A stretch of 21,032 bases of DNA from Flavobacteriales bacterium UBA6165 (lineage in GTDB: Bacteria > Bacteroidota > Bacteroidia > Flavobacteriales_D > Crocinitomicaceae), in assembly GCA_002422285.1 (NCBI GenBank), contig DIUF01000045.1:1-21032 (forward strand), given 5' to 3'. Each line of letters starts with the position of its first letter. Within the stretch, counting starts at the first letter, position 1. The position numbers were made by a program, and so were the translations under genes. Shown in pieces: positions 14,666-21,032 of this stretch. The notes under the pieces were generated by a model. That model did not search any database. It saw nothing but the letters and a program-made list of their open reading frames with translations, and was not told the origin of the DNA.

Positions 14666-15487
14666 ATGCAACGCAAGAGTTTCATCGTTCCTCACGACTT
14701 TACACCAGTAGCAGATTGCGCATTGGTTCACGCTATAAAAACCGCCAAAATTGTGGATGCGGATATTTTTGTTTTACACGTTGTAAGTAAACCAAAAAAA
14801 ATCTCTGAAGCTGAAGAAAGCTTGCAAAACGTGATCAAAAACATCGACAACGAGGGTGTGAACATCTTGCCCGCAGTGCGCGTCGGTAATATCTTCGAGG
14901 ACATCGGGGAGTTTGCTGCCGAACACCATGCACAATTGATTTTCATGGGAACACACGGCGCTCATGGTTTGCAGCATTTATTGGGTAGTCACGCGTTGAA
15001 AGTAATAACTAATTCTTCCGTTCCTTTTGTTGTGGTTCAGGAGAAAAAACCGTTGGATACAGGTTACGATGACATTGTTGTCCCCTTAGACTTCAACAAA
15101 GAAACGAAACAAAAACTGGTCTTGGTAGCTAACATGGCTTCTTATTTCAACTCACGTGTTCATGTTGTAATTCCAGACGAAACGGATGAGTTTTTGCGCA
15201 ATAAAATGAATACTAATATTGCTTTTGCCAAAAAGTTTTTCGAAGAGCGTGAAATTGAATTGGTGGTTTCATTACAACCATCTGCGGGCTTCGATAAAGA
15301 AGTAGTTCGCTATGCTGTTGCACAAGATGCTGACCTTATTGCCATTATGAATTTGCAAAAAAACAGTGTCCTCGGTTTATTGGGCTCCAATTATGAACAA
15401 TACATGATTACAAATGACGCACAAATTCCCGTTTTAATGGTCAATCCGATTGAAACACCTTATGGCCAAAGCGTATTGTTCTCATAA
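14666..15487 (+). CDS. Universal stress protein, two tandem Usp domains
   Basis: This 273-residue cytoplasmic protein has two UspA-like domains. The first (about 3-127) shows FIVPHDFTPVA with conserved Asp11 and the nucleotide-binding loop GTHGAHGLQHLLGSH (95-109). That loop is G-x2-G-x8-G-S, one residue shorter than the textbook G-x2-G-x9-G-S/T. The second domain (about 134-266) begins DDIVVPLDF (Asp142), but its loop reads MNLQKNSVLGLLGSN and lacks the first glycines, so it probably binds nucleotide weakly or not at all. Such paired-domain forms are common in this phylum. Usp proteins respond to starvation and other stress, usually by binding ATP or AMP; the direct target here is unknown. 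It is flanked by its own promoter with paired TTTGTGA sites. Confidence 0.88.
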   Translation: MQRKSFIVPHDFTPVADCALVHAIKTAKIVDADIFVLHVVSKPKKISEAEESLQNVIKNIDNEGVNILPAVRVGNIFEDIGEFAAEHHAQLIFMGTHGAHGLQHLLGSHALKVITNSSVPFVVVQEKKPLDTGYDDIVVPLDFNKETKQKLVLVANMASYFNSRVHVVIPDETDEFLRNKMNTNIAFAKKFFEEREIELVVSLQPSAGFDKEVVRYAVAQDADLIAIMNLQKNSVLGLLGSNYEQYMITNDAQIPVLMVNPIETPYGQSVLFS

Positions 15488-15538
15488 ATTATTTCAGCGC
15501 ACACGAACTGGCACATTTGTTGCGTTTTATCAGACATT

Positions 15539-16630
15539 ATGAATAAAATCAAATTCCTTTTTCTTTTACTAGCGTTGCCGCTGGTCAGTTCTGCTCAAAA
15601 TTTTTGGGGCATTGGTCCTTTCACCACAATGCAGGGGCTTTTCAAAGTTTTTCAAGATGGTTTAGTAAGACAATTGGATCACATGCCCCCTTTAGAGGTG
15701 CAAGTTGGAGATAACATCGTAGGTTTCATCGCCAACAACCGCGACTTGCGTGTTTACGATGGGAAACAAGTAACTACGCTGTCCGGCTTGGTTAGTAATT
15801 TCAAGGTTTCCGATAATTTCATCGCGCTTCAAAACGGGCCTATTCTTTCTGTATGGCACAATGGCAAAGGTCAATGGCTAACCAATTTTGGTCGTCGCTA
15901 TGTGGTTACTGATAGTCTTTTGGTGTTTGAAGATACACAAATGAATTCTGTGCGCGTTTGGTACAATGGTGTTGTTCAAGATTTGTACACCGTTATTGGG
16001 GATATTTATCTACCTAACTTTATTGGAGATAATATTTTGGCTTTTGAGGTCATCGGCGGCACGCACTACATCTTTCACAGCGGTAAAATGCATGAAATCG
16101 ACACCTACCGCCAAAAAGTTGACTTTTCTTGTGGTCGAGATATTGCCGCCTTCAACGATCCTTTAACTCGAACTTTTGCCATTTACGAAAAAGGACAGTT
16201 TTTTGATTTGGAAGAAATGCACGCGTTGAAATTTAAAGCTGGAATTAATTGCATCACATATATCGACCAAAACCAAAACATGTGGTATTATCGAGGAGGC
16301 AATAAGAAAATTTTAGCCAACTATTCCCCAGATTATTGGGATGCCAACGACCACTGCGTTGTTTGGGGAGAGGGAGATCAATTCTTTGTTTGGGATGGTG
16401 TTCAAAAGGTGGTTGCAGCATACTACCGACCCGATTTTTGGGTTATCAAAAACAGCGTTGTGGCTTTCAAAAACCAATTGGGCGGCGTGGATTGTGTTCT
16501 CGATGGTCAACTTATCAATATCACCAACGAGCCAATGGTGAATCTCTTTATTTCTGGAGAAACGGTTATCATTGAATTGGCCAACAAAAATTTTATGGCT
16601 TATTCAAATGGACGTAAAATCAGGTCGTAA
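15539..16630 (+). CDS. Secreted protein of nine ~35-residue repeats, propeller-like
   Basis: This 363-residue protein has a signal peptide (1-19, cleaved after SSA). The rest consists of repeats of about 35 residues, each opening with a motif like 'V-G-D-N-hydrophobic' and ending in 'W/Y-x-G/N-G'. Repeat starts are VGDN 56, VSDN 90, VTDS 123, IGDN 162, CGRD 198, AGIN 234, ANDH 269, IKNS 303 and SGET 339, a spacing of 33-39. Matching end motifs include VYDGK, VWHNGK, VWYNG, IFHSGK, IYEKG, VWDG and VLDG. Short strands and this period suggest a beta-propeller or stacked-strand scaffold outside the cytoplasm. No catalytic motif, metal site or T9SS tail is seen. I do not recognise a named family. 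A -7-like CACATTTG (15512-15519), one base off consensus, lies upstream. Confidence 0.7.
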   Translation: MNKIKFLFLLLALPLVSSAQNFWGIGPFTTMQGLFKVFQDGLVRQLDHMPPLEVQVGDNIVGFIANNRDLRVYDGKQVTTLSGLVSNFKVSDNFIALQNGPILSVWHNGKGQWLTNFGRRYVVTDSLLVFEDTQMNSVRVWYNGVVQDLYTVIGDIYLPNFIGDNILAFEVIGGTHYIFHSGKMHEIDTYRQKVDFSCGRDIAAFNDPLTRTFAIYEKGQFFDLEEMHALKFKAGINCITYIDQNQNMWYYRGGNKKILANYSPDYWDANDHCVVWGEGDQFFVWDGVQKVVAAYYRPDFWVIKNSVVAFKNQLGGVDCVLDGQLINITNEPMVNLFISGETVIIELANKNFMAYSNGRKIRS

Positions 16631-16636
16631 ACGCGC

Positions 16637-16664
16637 TGGTATATACCAAAAACATATACTTTTG
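16637..16664 (+). promoter_or_regulatory. mazF operon promoter with 12-bp palindrome
   Basis: The perfect palindrome TGGTATATACCA (16637-16648) lies 8 nt upstream of the -7 box TACTTTTG (16657-16664), between the expected -33 and -7 elements; an additional CATATAC follows it. RHH antitoxins autorepress from such sites, and the E. coli mazEF promoter has a similar alternating GATATATAC sequence. The binder is likely the antitoxin encoded 22 nt downstream. Confidence 0.6.
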
Positions 16665-16686
16665 TGTAAAGCAATATTCAGCCGTT

Positions 16687-16920
16687 ATGAAAACACTGTC
16701 CTTAAAACTTGACGAAATCTTGTTTCAACAAACCGAAAACATTCTTAGTAAGCTCAACAAACCCAGAAATCGTTACATCAATGAGGCTTTGGCATACTAC
16801 AACAAAGTTCAGAATCGAAAACTCATTGAAAAAAAACTCGCCTTCGAATCCAATTTAGTTGGTGATGAATCCATGAAAGTTTTAGGCGAATTTGAAGCAT
16901 TTGAATCCAATGAAGATTAA
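16687..16920 (+). CDS. Ribbon-helix-helix antitoxin of MazF-type pair
   Basis: This 77-residue protein has an N-terminal ribbon-helix-helix fold: ribbon KTLSLKLD (2-9), helix A around EILFQQTENILSKL, a turn with NKPRNRYI, and helix B INEALAYYNKVQ. The rest (about 45-77) is charged and probably unfolded alone (ESNLVGDESMKVLGEFEAFESNED), as is usual for the toxin-binding tail of antitoxins. It overlaps the MazF-type toxin gene by 11 nt, the classical arrangement that makes antitoxin first. Its fold is of the CopG/EndoAI kind rather than the AbrB-like E. coli MazE. It should neutralise the toxin and, as a complex, repress its own promoter at the palindrome 16637-16648. The role is inferred from fold and partner. 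Confidence 0.85.
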   Translation: MKTLSLKLDEILFQQTENILSKLNKPRNRYINEALAYYNKVQNRKLIEKKLAFESNLVGDESMKVLGEFEAFESNED

Positions 16921-17257
16921 GAAAAATGAAGTTTGGTTGGCCAATTTAGATCCAAAGTTTGGTACAGAAGCCGGGAAAACAAGACCGGTATTGGTGGTTC
17001 AAACAAATGCGCTTAATAAGGTTCATGGTTCAACAATTATCTGTCCGATAACCACAAACGTGCAACTCAAAAGCGAGATTTTACGCGTTCACTTAAAAAA
17101 AGGAACGGCCTCTTTGCAAATGGACAGTGATGTAATGATTGATCAAATTCGCTCCATATACAACAAAAGACTGATTAAACGCCTAGGTTCTATTTCTGAA
17201 AATTTAGTGCAGCAAGTTGCTGAAAATTTGAAAATAGTTTTGGATTTAGACGATTAA
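16910..17257 (+). CDS. mazF: MazF/PemK-type mRNA interferase toxin
   Basis: This 115-residue toxin starts at ATG 16910. The frame extends to a TTG at 16892, but the ATG gives the standard N-terminus KKNEVWLANLDPKFGTEAGK. MazF toxins are sequence-specific endoribonucleases that cleave mRNA free of ribosomes. The key residues are in place: Arg25 in KTRPVLVVQ and Thr48 in CPITT, at the same numbers as the catalytic Arg25 and Thr48 of Bacillus subtilis MazF. The later segments SEILRVHL and SDVMIDQIRSI (with its Asp-Gln-Ile-Arg) are also conserved. The length is typical and there is no sign of decay, so the toxin is probably active. It overlaps the antitoxin gene by 11 nt and is followed after 42 nt by fbp, which is functionally unrelated. 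Confidence 0.93.
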   Translation: MKIKKNEVWLANLDPKFGTEAGKTRPVLVVQTNALNKVHGSTIICPITTNVQLKSEILRVHLKKGTASLQMDSDVMIDQIRSIYNKRLIKRLGSISENLVQQVAENLKIVLDLDD

Positions 17258-17299
17258 CCAATTGGTTTTAGTGATATTTGTCGCTCAATTCTATTTTCT

Positions 17300-18319
17300 A
17301 TGCAAGGCGTTACCACACTCAACGAGTTTATTATTGAAAGACAAGCGGAATTTCCATTTGCTACTGGCGAATTGACCCGCATTTTGAACGACATCTCACT
17401 GGCTTCAAAAATTGTGAACCGTGAAGTGAATCGCGCTGGATTGGTAGATATTCTTGGTGCTCAGGGCAATGTGAATATTCAAGGCGAACAACAACAAAAG
17501 CTAGATGTGATTGCCGATGAGCGCTTCATTCAGGCTTTTAAAAGCGGCGGTGAAATTTGCGGCATTGCATCCGAAGAAAACGATGACTTTGTGGCTTTCG
17601 ATTCTGAAATGTCGAAAAAAGGGAAATATGTGGTGCTTTTCGATCCTTTGGATGGCTCCTCGAATATTGACGTAAACGTTTCTATTGGCACCATTTTCTC
17701 CATTTTCCGCAGAAAATCTGAAGTAGGCACGCTAGCCACTGAAGCCGACATGTTGCAAAAAGGTCACGAACAAGTGGCAGCGGGATACGTGCTCTACGGT
17801 TCATCCACAATGTTGGTTTATACCACAGGTTGCGGCGTGAACGGCTTCACCTTAGATCCATCCATCGGTGAGTATTGTCTTTCACATCCCAACATGCAAA
17901 TACCTGTTCAAAGTCGACTATATTCCATGAACGAAGGCAATTTATTGATTTGCCACGAAGGCATTCGCCAATACATCACCTATTGCCAGCAAGTGGATCC
18001 GCCAACAGGAAGACCCTATTCAGGTAGATATATCGGTTCTTTGGTAGCCGATTTTCACCGCAGTTTGATCAAAGGCGGCATTTACATTTATCCTGCTACA
18101 ACATTAAATCCAGACGGAAAATTGCGTTTGATCTATGAGTGCAATCCTCTAGCATTCATCGCTGAACAGGCAGGCGGATTGGCAACAGATGGTTACGATC
18201 GAATATTAGACATCGAACCTAAAAAATTACACCAAAGAGCGCCATTTTTTATTGGTTCCAAAAACCAAGTGGAGCAAGTGATGCAGTTGATGCGGGAATG
18301 TGACGCGCAAGAGCAATAA
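17300..18319 (+). CDS. fbp: Fructose-1,6-bisphosphatase class I
   Basis: This enzyme hydrolyses fructose 1,6-bisphosphate to fructose 6-phosphate, the committing step of gluconeogenesis, in the cytoplasm. The 339-residue length is standard for class I. Motifs include EENDDF with the metal-binding acidic pair, the signature FDPLDGSSNIDVNVSIGTIFSI (Asp115 and Asp118 bind metal), YSGRYIGSLVADFHR near the substrate site, and YECNPLAFIAEQAGGLATDG (GGLATDG 292-298), whose Glu also binds metal. I start at ATG 17300 (MQGVTTLNEFII), as expected for the family. A weak -7-like GATATTTG (17273-17280) precedes it, so it may have its own promoter or be read from the toxin-antitoxin unit upstream. Confidence 0.96.
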   Translation: MQGVTTLNEFIIERQAEFPFATGELTRILNDISLASKIVNREVNRAGLVDILGAQGNVNIQGEQQQKLDVIADERFIQAFKSGGEICGIASEENDDFVAFDSEMSKKGKYVVLFDPLDGSSNIDVNVSIGTIFSIFRRKSEVGTLATEADMLQKGHEQVAAGYVLYGSSTMLVYTTGCGVNGFTLDPSIGEYCLSHPNMQIPVQSRLYSMNEGNLLICHEGIRQYITYCQQVDPPTGRPYSGRYIGSLVADFHRSLIKGGIYIYPATTLNPDGKLRLIYECNPLAFIAEQAGGLATDGYDRILDIEPKKLHQRAPFFIGSKNQVEQVMQLMRECDAQEQ

Positions 18320-18348
18320 ACAAGAATAGGAATTCAGTGTTTTCTACC

Positions 18349-18356
18349 TAACTTTG
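18349..18356 (+). promoter_or_regulatory. mfd -7 box
   Basis: TAACTTTG followed by CC fits the Bacteroidota -7 consensus TAnnTTTG. It lies 57 nt before ATG 18414, the longest leader among the promoters seen here. No convincing -33 TTTG is present. Confidence 0.5.
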
Positions 18357-18413
18357 CCGCCCCAAACAATCCGCATTTGCGCTTGTTGTTGGGAACAGTA
18401 TTGTTTTTCCATC

Positions 18414-21032
18414 ATGACCAACCAAGAATTTTTATCCCTATTCGCTGAGCAACACGAAGTAAAATTGCTTCGAGGCGCTTTGCAAAAAGACCATGCAAGC
18501 GTTTATTGTCAAGGACTTACGGGTTCATCGGCAGCGGTTGTTTTAGGTTTGGTGGCGGAGAAAATACAGGAAAACGCTTTGTTTATCTTAGATGACAAAG
18601 AGCAAGCCGCCTACTTTTTCAACGATTTACAGAATCTTTTTCCAAACAGCACATCCACATTCTTCTTCCCAGAAAGCGCTCGCGTTCCCTATGATTTCAC
18701 CGAAAGTGATCAGCCCAATTTTTTGGCGCGTTCTGAGGTTTTGGATTTCATTGCCGCCGACAAAAAAGCTTGGGTGGTTACTTATCCCAAAGCATTGGCA
18801 GAGCGTGTCCCCATAAAAAAAGATGTGGCCGACAACACTTTCAAATTGGCGGTTGGACAAAATCTAGGCATCAGTTTTCTGCGCGATTGGCTCACCGAAT
18901 ATGGCTTCGATCGGGTGGATTTTGTGGTGGAACCAGGGCAGTTTGCCATCCGCGGAGGGATTGTAGATATTTTCTCTTTTGCCTCTGAAAACCCTTTTCG
19001 CTTGGAATTTTTTGGTGATGAAGTGGAAAGCATACGCGCTTTCAATCCCGCCGACCAGCTGAGTATCAAAAACTTACATCAATTGACTTTGATGCCCAAT
19101 GTGGATCAAATTCTCAACCAAAAAGCCCACGTGAGCTTGATGGAATACATGGGTGCAGAAACGGTGCTTTTTGTACAATCCGAAGAAATCATTGAAGACG
19201 AGTTTAAAAAACTATATCAAGAGGCAGCCAAGCAATACGACATCAAAGCTGAGATGGGCGAAAAACACGCCATTCCTGATGATAAATTTTTGCATCCCAC
19301 TGTTTGGAGCAAAGAGTTGAAACAATACCGCCACGTTGAGTTTGGTCTGAGTTCACGACAAAAAACCAACGAGAAAATAAGCTTCGATTTCAAAGAACAT
19401 CCCGCATTCAACAAGCAATTTGATGCACTTTTCAAAAATCTTCAAGACCGGAAAAAGAACAAAGAATTGTCCTTGGTTTTTTTCAATCAAACTACACAAA
19501 TTGAGCGTTTGGTGAGTATTCTCAAAGATGTGGGCGGCTCGGCAGAATTTACCGCTATGCCCTATGCTTTGAGTCGCGGATTTGTTTCCTCTTCGCTCAA
19601 ACTGGCTTGTTATACCGACCACCAAATTTTTGATAGATACAATCGTTTTCGCCTGAAAGAAGGTTTCCGACAAGCCAAACAAGCATTGACTTTAAAGGAA
19701 ATTTACAACCTCAACAAAGGCGATTATGTGACGCACGTTGACCATGGGGTTGGACAATTTTCTGGCTTGGAAATGATCGATGTAAACGGCAAACAACAAG
19801 AGGCTGTGCGCTTGGTGTATCGCGATGGAGATGTGCTGTATGTATCCATTCATTCGCTGCACCGCATTTCGAAATTTACCAGTCAAGAAGGAGCCGTTCC
19901 GAAAATGAACAAACTGGGCACTCAAGCTTGGGCAACCCTGAAAAACAAGACCAAAAAGCGCATCAAAGAACTCGCTTTCGACTTAATTCAGTTGTATGCC
20001 AAACGCAAAAGTCAGCCCGGATTTGCCTTTGCTCCAGACACGTATTTGCAACACGAATTGGAGGCTTCATTCGAATATGAAGACACGCCCGACCAATTGA
20101 AAGCAACGGTTGCCGTTAAAAAAGACATGGAATCCGAAACGCCTATGGACCGCTTGGTTTGCGGCGATGTTGGCTTCGGGAAAACAGAAATTGCGATTCG
20201 TGCAGCCTTCAAAGCCGTGGCCGACAGCAAACAAGTCGCGATTTTGGTTCCGACAACTGTTTTGTGTTCGCAGCACCACCGAACCTTCAAAAAGCGCTTG
20301 GCGGATTTTCCGTGTAATGTGGATTACATCAACCGATTCCGCAGCGCCAAAGAAGTCACAGAAATTACGAAAAAGCTCAAAGAGGGCAAAATCGACATCA
20401 TTATTGGCACGCACAAAATTGTCGGTGAACGTGTCAAATTCAAAGATTTGGGCTTAATCATCATCGACGAAGAGCAGAAATTCGGCGTGTCGGTAAAAGA
20501 CAAACTGAAATTGCTCAAAGAATCTGTGGACACCTTGACATTAACCGCAACGCCTATTCCACGGACTTTACAATTCTCCTTGATGGGCGCCCGCGATTTG
20601 AGCATTTTGAATACACCACCAGCCAACCGCCAACCGATTTTGACTGAGCGCATTGGCTTCGATCCAGCCATTTTGAAAGACGCCTTAGAATACGAACTTT
20701 CTCGCGGCGGGCAGATTTTCTTTGTAAACAACCGTCTGAACAACATGCCTGAATTGGCTGAATTTGTTCGACAATTGGTTCCCGGCATCCGCGTGGCGAT
20801 TGGTCACGGTCAGATGGACGGAAAAGATTTAGAAAAAGTGATGATGGATTTCATCGACCACAAATTCGACTTGTTACTATCCACCACGATTATAGAATCC
20901 GGCATTGATGTGAGTAACGCCAATACAATCATTATCAACGAAGCGCAGAATTTTGGTCTGAGTGATTTGCACCAAATGCGCGGTCGTGTGGGTCGATCCA
21001 ACAAAAAAGGCTTCTGCTACCTCATTACGCCA
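18414..21032 (+). CDS. mfd: Transcription-repair coupling factor Mfd, 3'-truncated by window edge
   Basis: Mfd binds RNA polymerase stalled at DNA damage, pushes it off with a DNA translocase motor, and recruits UvrA. The reading frame runs from ATG 18414 through the right edge, giving 873 residues of an expected 1,100 or so. The N-terminal UvrB-like region includes FFPESARVPYD and EPGQFAIRGGIVDIFSF. The RNA-polymerase-interacting CarD-like domain starts at KGDYVTHVDHGVGQF (from residue 435). The RecG-like motor shows motif I GDVGFGKTE (584-592), Walker B DEEQ (685-688), TLTATPIPRTL and motif VI QMRGRVGR (about 854-861). The missing C-terminus should hold the TRG segment and the autoinhibitory UvrA-blocking domain. 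The frame is clean, with no sign of a frameshift. Confidence 0.97.
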   Translation, partial: MTNQEFLSLFAEQHEVKLLRGALQKDHASVYCQGLTGSSAAVVLGLVAEKIQENALFILDDKEQAAYFFNDLQNLFPNSTSTFFFPESARVPYDFTESDQPNFLARSEVLDFIAADKKAWVVTYPKALAERVPIKKDVADNTFKLAVGQNLGISFLRDWLTEYGFDRVDFVVEPGQFAIRGGIVDIFSFASENPFRLEFFGDEVESIRAFNPADQLSIKNLHQLTLMPNVDQILNQKAHVSLMEYMGAETVLFVQSEEIIEDEFKKLYQEAAKQYDIKAEMGEKHAIPDDKFLHPTVWSKELKQYRHVEFGLSSRQKTNEKISFDFKEHPAFNKQFDALFKNLQDRKKNKELSLVFFNQTTQIERLVSILKDVGGSAEFTAMPYALSRGFVSSSLKLACYTDHQIFDRYNRFRLKEGFRQAKQALTLKEIYNLNKGDYVTHVDHGVGQFSGLEMIDVNGKQQEAVRLVYRDGDVLYVSIHSLHRISKFTSQEGAVPKMNKLGTQAWATLKNKTKKRIKELAFDLIQLYAKRKSQPGFAFAPDTYLQHELEASFEYEDTPDQLKATVAVKKDMESETPMDRLVCGDVGFGKTEIAIRAAFKAVADSKQVAILVPTTVLCSQHHRTFKKRLADFPCNVDYINRFRSAKEVTEITKKLKEGKIDIIIGTHKIVGERVKFKDLGLIIIDEEQKFGVSVKDKLKLLKESVDTLTLTATPIPRTLQFSLMGARDLSILNTPPANRQPILTERIGFDPAILKDALEYELSRGGQIFFVNNRLNNMPELAEFVRQLVPGIRVAIGHGQMDGKDLEKVMMDFIDHKFDLLLSTTIIESGIDVSNANTIIINEAQNFGLSDLHQMRGRVGRSNKKGFCYLITP

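Noticed and set aside
16687..17257. Toxin-antitoxin pair as evidence of a mobile island or phage defence locus
   Set aside because: The pair stands alone between ordinary genes, with no integrase, transposon ends, direct repeats or other defence genes nearby.
20324..20788. 154-codon antisense frame inside mfd
   Set aside because: It lies opposite conserved helicase motifs of Mfd and shows no motif of its own.

Overview
The window looks like chromosomal DNA of a member of the Bacteroidota, most likely a Flavobacteriales-type organism. Three things point there. A PhoD-like phosphatase (11131-12951) ends in a type IX secretion sorting domain, a machinery confined to this phylum. At least eight genes are preceded by the phylum's -7 box, TAnnTTTG, often followed by a very short leader. 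Start sites lack strong Shine-Dalgarno sequences. No tRNA, rRNA, insertion sequence, phage gene or CRISPR array was found. All intergenic gaps are under 300 bases.

Left part (1-1921, minus strand): a compact operon reads leftward from a single promoter near 1945. It encodes an SPFH/Band-7 membrane protein, a 53-residue DUF4177-like protein, a 57-residue Arc-type ribbon-helix-helix protein, a secreted protein with a carboxypeptidase-regulatory-like region, and an MmpS-like lipoprotein cut by the window edge. The last four genes are joined by stop/start overlaps. This is the most system-like unexplained locus in the window.

2050-6684 (plus strand): an ABC ATPase with an unusual N-terminal extension is followed by an eight-helix membrane protein carrying a soluble insert of about 290 residues, probably as one transporter. 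Two tandem paralogous outer-membrane beta-barrel-like proteins follow.

6755-10833: a lysine/diaminopimelate cluster. dapD and a short-chain dehydrogenase lie on the plus strand, overlapping by 1 nt. lysC and lysA lie on the minus strand, 2 nt apart. The two units converge with only 4 nt between stop codons. Together they supply the aspartate kinase, tetrahydrodipicolinate succinylase and diaminopimelate decarboxylase steps.

10834-18319 (plus strand): an AT-rich divergent intergenic region with a 14-bp inverted repeat, the T9SS-exported PhoD-like phosphatase, a TrmA/RlmD-family RNA uracil methyltransferase lacking the usual iron-sulfur cysteines, a two-domain universal stress protein, a secreted protein of about nine 35-residue repeats, a MazF-type toxin-antitoxin pair with a palindrome in its promoter, and class I fructose-1,6-bisphosphatase. 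The right edge holds the first 873 codons of mfd, the transcription-repair coupling factor.
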